A stretch of 10,618 nucleotides of DNA from Bacteroidota bacterium (GTDB taxonomy: Bacteria > Bacteroidota > Bacteroidia > Bacteroidales > Prolixibacteraceae): contig JAUYTA010000315.1 of the NCBI GenBank assembly GCA_030695265.1, positions 1 through 10,618 of the forward strand. The letters are read 5' to 3'. Positions 1-7,621 of the stretch are shown here, one piece after another. A program made the translations under genes and the position numbers. The notes beneath the pieces were generated by a model. That model saw nothing but the letters and a program-made list of their open reading frames with translations, made no database searches and was not told the DNA's origin. Position 1 is the first letter of the stretch. Each line of letters opens with the position of its first letter.

Positions 1-1179
1 AACACACAAACAGGTGTAAATCAAAACATTTTACTGAACAGCAACAATGTGTATCTGAACAATACTTACAATGAAATGCTGGGCGAAAAGTGGATGATCA
101 AATCGGGACTTGCCCTGAATTACGACCATCAGAAAATTGACATGGACAATGATCAGATTGTCACCAATAAAAAGATGTTTCAGGCGAAACTTGGGTTCAG
201 CCATTTTCTGAACGAACAAACCGAACTGAAATTTGGCTGCGATTGGGTAAATTTTTCGTACGAACAAAAGATCAGGATAGGCGACAACTTTCGGCTACCT
301 TTCACGAACAACCAACTTTCGGGCTTTGCAGAAATAGAATATAAGCTCTCGAAAAAATTTGCGACGCGTTTTGGGGCAAGGCTCGAAAACAGTTCTCTCC
401 TGAAAGGGACTACGCTGGTTCCACGCTTTTCAGGAGCATACAAAACCGGAAAACAAAGTCAGGTTTCATTGGCGTATGGTCAGTTTTACCAGAATCCGGA
501 AGACGATTACCTGAAATTTGCACCTCAGTTAAATCCGGAAAAATCTCAACATGTTGTGACGACCTGGCAATACATGACGGATCTGAAAACCTTCAGGATA
601 GAAGGGTATCTGAAAAAATACGATAATCTGGTGAAATTCAACCAGCCTTTTGCAACCAATCCTTTGGATTACAACAATTCCGGAAGCGGACATGCAGAAG
701 GCATCGACATTTTCTGGCGCGACAAGGAAACCTTTGATTTAACCGACTACTGGATTTCGTATTCGTGGATCAATGCACGGCGCAATTACAAAGATTACCA
801 GATGACGGCTGTCCCAAATTATGTATCTGAACACAACTTGTCGATAGTTTACAAACGGTTTCTTCCTCCTCTTCGGACGTATGCATCGGTCACGTATTCG
901 TTTGCCGGCAGCCGACCGTATAACGATCCAAACTTTTCGGGTTTCATGAATGCCAAAACCCAGTCCTACAACGACATCAGTTTAAGCCTGACTTACCTGA
1001 TGGGACTGTTCGGGAAACAATCGGTACTGCACCTGATGGTCAACAACCTGGCCGGATTCGACAATGTGTATGGCTACAACTTTTCGAACACGCCGAATGA
1101 AGCAGGGAAATATGAATCAACTCCCATAAAATCTCCTTTTGTGAGGCAGGTTATTTTGCTCGTATCAATTATGTTGTAA
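1..1179 (+). CDS. TonB-dependent outer-membrane receptor, C-terminal beta-barrel part (5' truncated)
   Basis: The reading frame is open from base 1 to the TAA at 1177-1179, giving at least 392 residues, so the start, plug domain and N-terminal barrel lie outside the window. The GTG at 49 is only an internal codon. What is visible alternates polar and hydrophobic/aromatic residues in short strands separated by Asn/Gly/Asp/Pro-rich loops, as in a 22-strand barrel. It includes stretches typical of Bacteroidota TonB-dependent receptors, such as GYLKKYDNLV, GHAEGIDIFWRDK, DYWISYSWINARRNYKD, EHNLSIVYKRFLPP and LHLMVNNLAGFDNVYGYNFS. The protein ends in a hydrophobic strand (VRQVILLVSIML), as expected for a final barrel strand, although the last residue is Leu rather than the usual Phe. 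Members of this family sit in the outer membrane and import a ligand using TonB/ExbBD energy. The substrate cannot be told from this part. The kinase-regulator operon starts 46 bp downstream on the same strand, so co-transcription is possible. Confidence 0.85.
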   Translation, partial: NTQTGVNQNILLNSNNVYLNNTYNEMLGEKWMIKSGLALNYDHQKIDMDNDQIVTNKKMFQAKLGFSHFLNEQTELKFGCDWVNFSYEQKIRIGDNFRLPFTNNQLSGFAEIEYKLSKKFATRFGARLENSSLLKGTTLVPRFSGAYKTGKQSQVSLAYGQFYQNPEDDYLKFAPQLNPEKSQHVVTTWQYMTDLKTFRIEGYLKKYDNLVKFNQPFATNPLDYNNSGSGHAEGIDIFWRDKETFDLTDYWISYSWINARRNYKDYQMTAVPNYVSEHNLSIVYKRFLPPLRTYASVTYSFAGSRPYNDPNFSGFMNAKTQSYNDISLSLTYLMGLFGKQSVLHLMVNNLAGFDNVYGYNFSNTPNEAGKYESTPIKSPFVRQVILLVSIML

Positions 1180-1189
1180 TTTTATTCTG

Positions 1190-1197
1190 TACTTTCG
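1190..1197 (+). promoter_or_regulatory. Possible Bacteroidota -7 element upstream of the histidine kinase
   Basis: TACTTTCG differs at one position from the Bacteroidota TAnnTTTG (-7) consensus and ends 28 bp before the kinase ATG at 1226. No well-placed -33 TTTG or TTG partner is visible, so the call is weak. If real, it would let the two-component operon be transcribed separately from the receptor gene. Confidence 0.3.
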
Positions 1198-1225
1198 ACA
1201 AAAAACAAACAATATTTCCCGACCA

Positions 1226-2266
1226 ATGACAAATACAAAAATCCAATACAAAAAACTCATCTGGCAGGTTCCTGCTTTTATTCTGTTGTTAATTGCAATG
1301 GGAAACCTGATCATGTTAATAGTTCTCCGGGGAGAGACCTTTACTTTTCAGATGTTTCTTTACAGCTCTGTAAACTCAGTACTTGTAGGGGGAGCATTTA
1401 TGATCGGACTAACTGCTATGATTGTGATTCTCGACCGGAAGCTGCCCTGGCTGCATTATCCGCTTAAACGACTGATCGTTCAGTTTTTAGTAACCATTGG
1501 CTTTTCGCTGACGATTATAGTAGTCACTATTCTGTTGCATGGCGTGTTCACACATGAACGAATCACTTCTGACTTTTTTCTTGATAGAGGAATATTCATG
1601 ATGAAAATTGCATTCACGTTTATTTTTGTCGGTTCCCTGGTTTCCAACGCAATCATGTTTTTCAAAAACTGGAAAGAGGCTGCCGTTCAGCAGGAAAAGC
1701 TAAAACGCGAACAACTGGCGCTGCAATACGAAACATTGAAAAGTCAGGTAAACCCACATTTTCTTTTCAATAACCTGAATTCACTGACTTCGCTCATCAG
1801 CTCCAATCCCGATAAAGCGATTGAATTTGTGAAGAAGCTTTCAGAAGTGTACCGCTACATACTCGACCAAAAAGATCAGGAATTGGTGACACTAGATATA
1901 GAACTGAGATTTCTGGAATCGTACATTTTTTTACAGAAAATAAGGTTCGGAACAAATCTGGATGTACAAATTGATGTCAACGCCAAAAATCTCAAAGTTA
2001 TACCTTTATCCCTGCAAATGCTGGTTGAAAATGCCATTAAACACAACGAAATTTCGGATAAAAAACCTTTGCAAATTCGCATTTTCACTACTGACGATCA
2101 GTTTCTTGTGGTAGAAAACAGGCTTCAGAAAAAATCAGGATCGGAAGGCTCCGGAAGCGGGATTCAAAACATCAGTGACCGATACAAATTTTTTACTGAA
2201 AAGGAAATGACCATCAATTTCAATTTAGAGCATTTTCGGGTAAGTATTCCTCTTTTAACCGATTGA
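1226..2266 (+). CDS. LytS/YehU-type membrane sensor histidine kinase
   Basis: This 346-residue protein is an inner-membrane sensor kinase of the His_kinase (LytS/YehU) family. It autophosphorylates on a histidine and passes the phosphate to a LytTR-type regulator. Four hydrophobic segments are visible at about residues 12-34, 48-69, 82-104 and 123-145. A charged, helical, probably coiled-coil linker follows (about 149-172). The family signature LKSQVNPHFLFNNLNSL begins at residue 171, with H178 as the phosphoacceptor. The ATP-binding part shows an N box (LVENAIKHN, 266-274) and a Gly-rich G box (GSGSGIQNISDRY, 308-320). There is no separate extracellular sensor domain, so the signal is probably sensed within or at the membrane. 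The ATG at 1226 is the natural start, and no Shine-Dalgarno sequence is seen, as is usual in this phylum. The stop is 3 bp before the regulator gene. The stimulus is unknown. Confidence 0.93.
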   Translation: MTNTKIQYKKLIWQVPAFILLLIAMGNLIMLIVLRGETFTFQMFLYSSVNSVLVGGAFMIGLTAMIVILDRKLPWLHYPLKRLIVQFLVTIGFSLTIIVVTILLHGVFTHERITSDFFLDRGIFMMKIAFTFIFVGSLVSNAIMFFKNWKEAAVQQEKLKREQLALQYETLKSQVNPHFLFNNLNSLTSLISSNPDKAIEFVKKLSEVYRYILDQKDQELVTLDIELRFLESYIFLQKIRFGTNLDVQIDVNAKNLKVIPLSLQMLVENAIKHNEISDKKPLQIRIFTTDDQFLVVENRLQKKSGSEGSGSGIQNISDRYKFFTEKEMTINFNLEHFRVSIPLLTD

Positions 2267-2269
2267 ACC

Positions 2270-3037
2270 ATGTACAAAGTACTCATCATTGAAGACGAAA
2301 AGCCTGCTGCTGAGTGGCTCCGGCAATTAATCCTGAAATTTGATTCGCAAATTTCGATTCTTTCTGTAATTGATTCAGTGAGTGGCGCTGTAGAATGGTT
2401 TCAGCAACATCCCGCGCCCGATCTGGTTTTTATGGATATTCAACTGGCCGACGGTTTGAGCTTTGAGATTTTTGAACGCATAAAAGTTCCTTGTCCGGTA
2501 ATTTTCACCACGGCTTATGAGGAATATGCCATAAAAGCTTTCAAGGTAAACAGTGTTGATTACCTGCTTAAACCAATTGCCTATAATGAGTTGGAAGCCG
2601 CTTTCCGAAAATTCAGTAACCAAAACACCAATGTTCAGGAAGCGCCAATGATCACAATTGAGTTGCTGAACAAGGTGAAGGAAATGATCAGGAAACAATA
2701 CAAAACCCGGTTTGTGATTAAAGTGGGCGAACACCTGAAATCCATTCCGGTAGAAGACATTCTCTTTTTTTACAGCCTCGAAAAAGCAACTTACCTGTGT
2801 ACAGCCGATTTCAGAACTTACCTGGTTGATTATTCGCTCGACCGTATTTCTGAAATGGTTGACGAACGAAAGTTTTTCCGCATCAACAGAAAATACATCC
2901 TTTGCAATCAGTCGATTGCCGACATTGTTGTTTATTCAAACAGCCGCCTGAAAATCAAACTAAAAAAACCTAACGAGGAAAGTATCATTGTGAGCCGCGA
3001 CAAAGTACCGGGTTTTAAGGAATGGCTGGATTTGTGA
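2270..3037 (+). CDS. LytTR-family response regulator
   Basis: This 255-residue protein is a two-component response regulator. Residues 1-120 form a receiver domain with the acidic pair E8-D9, phosphoacceptor D56 (in VFMDIQLADG), T80/T81 and K101 (in DYLLKP). Residues about 147-253 form a LytTR DNA-binding domain, recognised by VEDILFFYSLEKATYL and the hallmark FFRINRKYILC (202-212). LytTR proteins bind DNA as dimers through a mostly beta fold and usually activate transcription. The start lies only 3 bp after the kinase stop, implying one transcript and translational coupling, and the kinase is almost certainly its partner. Target promoters cannot be deduced here. The adjacent upstream receptor gene is one possible target, by proximity only. 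Confidence 0.94.
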   Translation: MYKVLIIEDEKPAAEWLRQLILKFDSQISILSVIDSVSGAVEWFQQHPAPDLVFMDIQLADGLSFEIFERIKVPCPVIFTTAYEEYAIKAFKVNSVDYLLKPIAYNELEAAFRKFSNQNTNVQEAPMITIELLNKVKEMIRKQYKTRFVIKVGEHLKSIPVEDILFFYSLEKATYLCTADFRTYLVDYSLDRISEMVDERKFFRINRKYILCNQSIADIVVYSNSRLKIKLKKPNEESIIVSRDKVPGFKEWLDL

Positions 3038-3163
3038 AAATGGAGTGAAAATAAAAAGGTTCATGCTGTAATTTAGAACAATAATAACCTTGTTCAAATT
3101 AAAAAATACAGTCAGATAGCTATTAACAAAATATTCAGCCAATAAATCAATTAAATATGGCAA

Positions 3164-3463
3164 TTATTTTTTCTTCTGAATTTCGCCTAACTCAATAAGC
3201 ATTTCAACATATTGCTCTTTTGTCATAGGACAATCAAAGAAATCTTCTGCTTTTTCAGTCTCTCTGAACTTTAGCTGTTTTTTAATCTGACCCATAAGGA
3301 ATTTGTCATATTCCTTTTTCCCATGACTAAAATAGGTTTTGATTGCTTGCTTTTTTCCATCAATTACAAGTAAATAAAACTGATGATGGTCTTTTTCAGG
3401 TTCAAGAATGAAGCCTTTCTTTTCTAAGACCTTTTGAATTTCTCTTGTCTTTCTAGGCTTCAT
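3164..3463 (-). CDS. HicA-like small protein, candidate mRNA-interferase toxin
   Basis: This 99-residue basic protein resembles the HicA/YcfA group of small double-stranded-RNA-binding-fold proteins. These are ribosome-independent mRNA interferases in type II toxin-antitoxin systems. The order of elements fits: an N-terminal helix ending in KVLEKKGF (11-18), a strand containing DHHQFY (25-30) where classical HicA has its catalytic GSHH motif, strands with DGKKQAIKTYFSHG (35-48) in place of the usual P-x-H-x, and a helix MGQIKKQLKF (57-66). A C-terminal tail with FDCPMTKEQYVEML (76-89) is, as I recall it, shared by a diverged HicA-like subgroup. The Gly-Ser before the histidines is replaced by Lys-Asp, so activity is not assured. 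The ATG at 3461-3463 lies inside the end of the upstream gene (11-bp overlap), implying translational coupling. Its neighbour is much larger than a normal HicB antitoxin. Family membership is inferred from motif resemblance. Confidence 0.6.
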   Translation of the reverse strand: MKPRKTREIQKVLEKKGFILEPEKDHHQFYLLVIDGKKQAIKTYFSHGKKEYDKFLMGQIKKQLKFRETEKAEDFFDCPMTKEQYVEMLIELGEIQKKK

Positions 3464-4445
3464 TAATCACAGATTTTATAATGGTTTTTAATCCATTTTT
3501 AAGACGTATTGCCCCATCGGACAACTTGGAATCATCTTCAAGGAAATAATTTGTATAAAGTGAATAAAAGCTAAAATTGAAAGCATCTTCAACCTCTTTT
3601 CTTGTCTCTCCCCAAACAATTAAATCAAGTTCTTCATTCTTAATGATATAATTGTCATCTTCAAATTCAACAATACATTCAAGATTTTTACTCAGTACAA
3701 AAATAATATTTTGAAATTTAATCAAATCTGGTTTAAATGGATATGTGTCATGTTCCAATTCTTCAAGGTATAGGATTTCTTTCAAATTTCTTTGATTTAA
3801 ATTAAATTTATCTCCTTGTTTTCTAATCTTTGCAAATACTTGTACCGTACTATATTCTGGAAGGTCTATCTTTTCAACTGATATTTTTGGAATAAAAAAT
3901 TCTTTATTTTTCTCAGGTTGTATCAGTGTTTTTAAAATTTTGTGATTTTTGTCTTTTATATTTATTCTATATTCCTTACCATCCCCAAATGATGAAAATA
4001 GAGGTTTAAATATTTTTACCCGTTCTTCATCATTATATCGCTTAACGATTTTGAGTAAATAATTAGGATTATCAAAATCTCCCGAAATTATCGAATTCTT
4101 GTATTTATCATATGTTTCACGTTTCCATTCTAAAACCTCATTCTTGAAAATTGGAGATTGTAATTCAATAATATTTGGAGCTAATGCTGCCTCGAAACTA
4201 CTAAAATTCAAATCGACCACTAATAAACTAAGCTCTTCTTTTATAGTGTCCAGAACCTTTTTGTTTGATTCAAAAACCTTCCGAAACTCTTCATTTCTGA
4301 GAAATTCAATTTCTAAGTAATTATTATATGATTGGTAAATATCAGACAATACTTTAATGACTGTCTCAACCTTTGCTGCATGTTCAACAGTTTTAAGAGG
4401 ATCAATATGAATCCTAAAAGCAATATCCTTTAATTTTTCAATCAT
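3453..4445 (-). CDS. Unrecognised 330-residue protein, possible large antitoxin partner of the HicA-like gene
   Basis: I do not recognise the family of this 330-residue, AT-rich gene. The N-terminal part (about 1-75) looks helical and charged and could be a coiled coil. The middle (about 90-240) is mixed, with Lys-rich beta segments. The C-terminal part (about 245-326) has strands (FQNIIFVLSKNLECIVEFED), then ELDLIVWGETRKEVEDAF and a final helical region with LEDDSKLSDGAIRLKNGL. The sequence of 'D-L-[IV]-x-x-G-E/D-[ST]-x-x-E-[AV]' followed by an acidic stretch and an amphipathic helix recalls the C-terminal tail of bacterial and archaeal antitoxins encoded beside HicA-like proteins. That is a resemblance from memory, not a match I could test. 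The gene precedes the HicA-like gene and overlaps it by 11 bp. The ATG at 4443-4445 is the only Met codon in the whole frame, so the start is well determined unless an alternative codon is used. No membrane segments or signal peptide are seen. Confidence 0.7.
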   Translation of the reverse strand: MIEKLKDIAFRIHIDPLKTVEHAAKVETVIKVLSDIYQSYNNYLEIEFLRNEEFRKVFESNKKVLDTIKEELSLLVVDLNFSSFEAALAPNIIELQSPIFKNEVLEWKRETYDKYKNSIISGDFDNPNYLLKIVKRYNDEERVKIFKPLFSSFGDGKEYRINIKDKNHKILKTLIQPEKNKEFFIPKISVEKIDLPEYSTVQVFAKIRKQGDKFNLNQRNLKEILYLEELEHDTYPFKPDLIKFQNIIFVLSKNLECIVEFEDDNYIIKNEELDLIVWGETRKEVEDAFNFSFYSLYTNYFLEDDSKLSDGAIRLKNGLKTIIKSVINEA

Positions 4446-4449
4446 GTGT

Positions 4450-4457
4450 CAAATGTA
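4450..4457 (-). promoter_or_regulatory. TAnnTTTG (-7) box almost touching the start codon of the 330-residue gene
   Basis: On the minus strand TACATTTG is an exact match to the Bacteroidota -7 consensus and is separated from the ATG at 4445 by only four bases. If used, transcription would start at or within a few bases of the start codon, giving a leaderless or nearly leaderless mRNA. No -33 TTTG is visible at the usual distance upstream, so the match may be fortuitous. Confidence 0.35.
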
Positions 4458-4545
4458 AAACTTTTTTTGATTGAACAGATTTGTTTATTTTCTATTTTTT
4501 TAATGATATTTAAATTTCACAGGGATTGGAACACTAATTTTTCCT

Positions 4546-4561
4546 CTATTAGACTATTAGA
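4546..4561. repeat. Two tandem copies of CTATTAGA
   Basis: CTATTAGA occurs twice back to back in the 231-bp divergent region between the 330-residue gene and the S9 peptidase gene. It is short and could be chance in AT-rich DNA. A 6-bp inverted repeat (GTTTTA at 4601-4606 with TAAAAC at 4613-4618) lies nearby. No function can be assigned. Confidence 0.4.
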
Positions 4562-4644
4562 ATTTCCCTCACTACCTTAATGGTAAATTCCTCTCCGGCT
4601 GTTTTAATGTTGTAAAACTGTTTCTTTTGCAGCAGTTCAAACCT

Positions 4645-4652
4645 TATCTTTG
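4645..4652 (+). promoter_or_regulatory. Bacteroidota -7 promoter element for the S9 peptidase gene
   Basis: TATCTTTG matches TAnnTTTG exactly and ends 24 bp before the ATG at 4677. A TTTTG at 4625-4629 lies upstream, but the gap of 15 bases is shorter than the usual spacing, so the -33 partner is uncertain. The position implies a start of transcription near 4657, which excludes the in-frame TTG at 4650 as the translation start and supports the ATG at 4677. Confidence 0.6.
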
Positions 4653-4676
4653 AAATCCAACTTTGAAAGATCTTTT

Positions 4677-7472
4677 ATGAAACGAGCCTCTTTAATATTT
4701 CTGATCTGCACTTTTTTCTCTACGCTGAATCTGAATGCCCAGAAAACAGATAAAAAACCACTTTCAATAGACGACTTTGCCGCCTGGAAAGTGGTAAATA
4801 AACCGATTGTTTCGAACGATGGTAAACTGGCTGCATTCGAGTTAAACCCGCAAAAAGGCAACGGAAACCTGATCATAAAATCGACCGATGGGAAAAAATC
4901 GGATACGATCAGCAGAGGATTCGATGCACAGTTTTCTGCTGGATCTGACTTCATCGTTTACAAAATAAAACAGCCCGAAGACTCAATCAGGAGTGCAAAA
5001 AAGAAAAAGCTCAAAAAGGAGGAAATGCCCAAAGACAGTCTGGGAATATTGGTTAACAGGCGACACAAAGCTTATGCATTTCCCAACCTGAAACAATATT
5101 CAATTCCGAAGGAAAATGCCCGATGGGTAGCATTTCTTACCGACATGAAAAAACCGGAAAAAGCGAAGGATCCGGCGGAGAAAAAAAACAAAGATGGCTC
5201 AACCGACACCAAATACCAGTTGGTTTTGTTTCATGCAGCTTCCGGAGATACAGTTTGCTTTCAGAATGTAACCGAATATTATTATGCACCGCTTGGGCAC
5301 AGTGTCACGTTTATCCGCCAGACCAAAGATTCGGTCGATCGCGCTGAAATCGTGGTTTTTGACACAGACAAAAGAAAACCATTCACCATATTTAATAAAA
5401 TTGGGACAGCAAAAAAGATCACTTCCGATCAGCAAGGCGGCAAATACGGATTTCTGTTTTCGACTGATACCATAAAGGAAAAAGTTTTCAGTTTATACTA
5501 CGGATCGCTCACTTCCGGCGAACCAAAACCTGTTGTCATTCCTGAAGTACAAGGAATGCCGCTTGGGTGGGCTCCTTCAGAATTTGCAGAACTTTCTTTT
5601 TCGGATAATGGGCAGCGTATTTTCTTCGGAACAAATAGAAAGCCTCAAGCCGAGTCCAAAGACTCCCTTTTGGAAGATGAAAAACCGGTACTCGACATTT
5701 GGTCGTGGAAAGACAAAGAGTTGCAACCCGAGCAGAAAATCAATCTTGAAAAAGAAAGGAAACGAACCTATGCCGCGGTTTACCTCATCGATAAAGACAA
5801 ATTTATTCAATTGGGAGATCCGGTTGTCCGCGATGTGAAAACCATACAGAAGGGGAATGGCCGTTTTGCGCTTGGAACTGATCCGTCACCCTATAAACTG
5901 GAGTCATCGTGGTCGGGCAAACCAAATGCAGACTACTACCTGATTGATGTGGAAACCGGAACCAAAAGAATAATTGCTAAGGATAAATCACTGGTCTCAT
6001 TATCGCCCGGCGGAAATTACGTTGTTTGGTACGATCCGGCCGACAGCATTTACTACTCGCGTTCAACAGACATAAATGCGAAGGAGGCTCTGGATCTGAG
6101 CTCCCAAATTCCGGTTTTGTTTTTCGACGAACGCTGGGATATGCCCGCAGATCCAAACGCATACGGTATCGCCGGGTGGTCGGAAAACGACAAAACTGTA
6201 TTTTTATACGATCGCTACGATATATGGAGGGTTGATCTGGAAGGTGCCAGAGTACCCATGAGTGCAACCCGAAACTATGGAAGAAAAAATTTCCTGAAAT
6301 TTCGCTACCAGAAACTGGATCCGGAAGAGGAATTTATCGATACCAACAAGCCGGTCATTGTTTCAGCTTTCGACGAACGCACAAAATCAGGAGGTTACTT
6401 CAATGCCGATTTCCGAAGCTACACAGAACCGCGTTTGCTGATCATGGAAAATTACAAATTCGAAAAACTGGCAAAAGCCAAAAATGCTGAACAATTGATC
6501 TGGACCCGCGAAAACATTAACGAATCTCCTGATGTGTGGAGCGGAAATCAATTGTTCGAACATCGACGCAGGCTCTCTGATTCCAATCCGCAGCAAAAAT
6601 CGTTCGTTTGGCCGGTTGTCCGTTTGGTTCACTGGGATTCTTTCTCCGGAAAACCACTCGAAGGGTTGCTGTATTTTCCTGAAACAATTGACCTTGACCG
6701 AAAATACCCGATGATCGTTTATTTTTACGAGCGGAGTGCCGATAACCTGCATACTTATACAGCTCCCTCGCCCTCCCGGTCAACTGTTAACCGCACGTTT
6801 TTCGCGAGCAACGATTACATTGTTTTTGTTCCTGACATCCCTTATGACGAAGGTTATCCGGGACAGTCAGCTTTTGATGCGGTGGTTAGCGGAACCCAGT
6901 TTGTTGCCAGCATGTCGCCGTTTATCGACCGGAATAAAATAGGCATTCAGGGCCAAAGCTGGGGCGGATATCAGGCAGCATGGCTCATTACCCAAACCAA
7001 CATGTTTACCGCAGCAATGGCTGGCGCACCTGTCAGCAACATGACCAGCGCGTATGGAGGAATCCGCTGGGAATCAGGGCGCTCGCGCATGTTTCAATAT
7101 GAGCAATCGCAAAGCCGGATTGGCGGAACATTGTGGGACAAACCGCTGCAATACATCGAAAACTCACCTTTATTTTATGTACCGAAGATAAAAACACCGC
7201 TGCTCATCATGCACAACGACAACGATGGAGCTGTTCCGTGGTACCAGGGGATTGAACTATTTACGGCCATGCGCCGCCTGAACAAACCTGTTTGGATGCT
7301 GACCTATAACAACGAAGAACACAACCTGAAAGCCGAAAGCTGGGCCAACCGTATGGATTTAACCATCCGCATGAAACAGTTTTTCGATCATTACCTGAAA
7401 GGCGAACAAATGCCGGCATGGATGCAATATGGAATACCGGCAATCAGGAAAGGGAAAGAATTGGGATATTAG
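4677..7472 (+). CDS. Exported S9-family (prolyl oligopeptidase / dipeptidyl-peptidase-like) serine peptidase
   Basis: This 931-residue protein starts with a signal peptide (MKR, then a hydrophobic core, ending LNLNAQ near residue 22, with cleavage likely between Ala21 and Gln22). There is no lipobox, so it is probably periplasmic or secreted. Residues about 40-640 are Trp/Tyr/Asp-rich, beta-repeat-like sequence consistent with the N-terminal beta-propeller that gates substrate access in this family. Residues about 650-931 form the alpha/beta-hydrolase domain. The triad is complete: nucleophile Ser761 in GQSWGGYQAAW, Asp850 in HNDNDGAVPW, and His882 in NNEEHNL. S9 enzymes cleave short peptides, often after Pro or at the second N-terminal residue. 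The exact specificity is not readable here. Lys-rich stretches interrupt the propeller region at about 106-117 and 157-174. The ATG at 4677 is preferred over the in-frame TTG at 4650 because it begins a clean signal peptide and follows the promoter box. The gene stands alone, with opposite-strand cassettes on both sides. Confidence 0.93.
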   Translation: MKRASLIFLICTFFSTLNLNAQKTDKKPLSIDDFAAWKVVNKPIVSNDGKLAAFELNPQKGNGNLIIKSTDGKKSDTISRGFDAQFSAGSDFIVYKIKQPEDSIRSAKKKKLKKEEMPKDSLGILVNRRHKAYAFPNLKQYSIPKENARWVAFLTDMKKPEKAKDPAEKKNKDGSTDTKYQLVLFHAASGDTVCFQNVTEYYYAPLGHSVTFIRQTKDSVDRAEIVVFDTDKRKPFTIFNKIGTAKKITSDQQGGKYGFLFSTDTIKEKVFSLYYGSLTSGEPKPVVIPEVQGMPLGWAPSEFAELSFSDNGQRIFFGTNRKPQAESKDSLLEDEKPVLDIWSWKDKELQPEQKINLEKERKRTYAAVYLIDKDKFIQLGDPVVRDVKTIQKGNGRFALGTDPSPYKLESSWSGKPNADYYLIDVETGTKRIIAKDKSLVSLSPGGNYVVWYDPADSIYYSRSTDINAKEALDLSSQIPVLFFDERWDMPADPNAYGIAGWSENDKTVFLYDRYDIWRVDLEGARVPMSATRNYGRKNFLKFRYQKLDPEEEFIDTNKPVIVSAFDERTKSGGYFNADFRSYTEPRLLIMENYKFEKLAKAKNAEQLIWTRENINESPDVWSGNQLFEHRRRLSDSNPQQKSFVWPVVRLVHWDSFSGKPLEGLLYFPETIDLDRKYPMIVYFYERSADNLHTYTAPSPSRSTVNRTFFASNDYIVFVPDIPYDEGYPGQSAFDAVVSGTQFVASMSPFIDRNKIGIQGQSWGGYQAAWLITQTNMFTAAMAGAPVSNMTSAYGGIRWESGRSRMFQYEQSQSRIGGTLWDKPLQYIENSPLFYVPKIKTPLLIMHNDNDGAVPWYQGIELFTAMRRLNKPVWMLTYNNEEHNLKAESWANRMDLTIRMKQFFDHYLKGEQMPAWMQYGIPAIRKGKELGY

Positions 7473-7476
7473 AAAA

Positions 7477-7493
7477 GTTCCAGGTTTCAGGTT
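7477..7493. repeat. Short heptad tandem repeat GTTYCAG
   Basis: GTTCCAG-GTTTCAG-GTT is about 2.4 copies of a 7-bp unit, starting 5 bp after the S9 peptidase stop codon. From memory, heptads of this kind occur as variable-number intergenic repeats in Bacteroidota genomes. Here the array is minimal, and no function is suggested. Confidence 0.5.
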
Positions 7494-7589
7494 AAAAGTC
7501 CCAAAAACTGTCAAGAAATTCACAGGAAAATTGGAGTGGTACAAGAGATGAACTCGCGCAGCTCAGACTTCATTATGGGTCTTGCAGAC

Positions 7590-7621
7590 AAAACCAAGCC
7601 TATTCATTAGCGGCTGGTTTT
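7590..7621. terminator. Candidate bidirectional terminator between convergent genes
   Basis: AAAACCA-(A)-GCC at 7590-7600 pairs with GGC-TGGTTTT at 7612-7621. This gives a 10-bp stem with one bulged A and an 11-base loop (7601-7611). The stem has runs of A on one side and T on the other, so a U-tract forms in the transcript from either strand. It lies 117 bp after the S9 peptidase stop and directly abuts the TAG (7622-7624) of the minus-strand 445-residue gene. That is the expected place for a shared terminator of two convergent units. Confidence 0.55.

Noticed and set aside
49..51. GTG at 49 as a start codon for the receptor fragment
   Set aside because: The frame is open back to base 1, and the protein has no signal peptide or plug here, so this is an internal codon.
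3076..3095. GAACAA/TTGTTC hairpin as terminator after the response regulator
   Set aside because: The stem is only 6 bp of mostly weak pairs and is followed by A-rich, not T-rich, sequence in the plus direction, with no T-tract in the minus direction either.
4467..4477. TTGATTGAACA shared with 9700-9710 as a cassette boundary repeat
   Set aside because: An 11-base match between two AT-rich regions is easily chance, and the two copies are not placed equivalently relative to the cassettes.
4650..4676. In-frame TTG upstream start for the S9 peptidase (nine extra residues)
   Set aside because: It overlaps the -7 promoter box, so it would lie upstream of the likely transcript start, and the ATG at 4677 gives a clean signal peptide.
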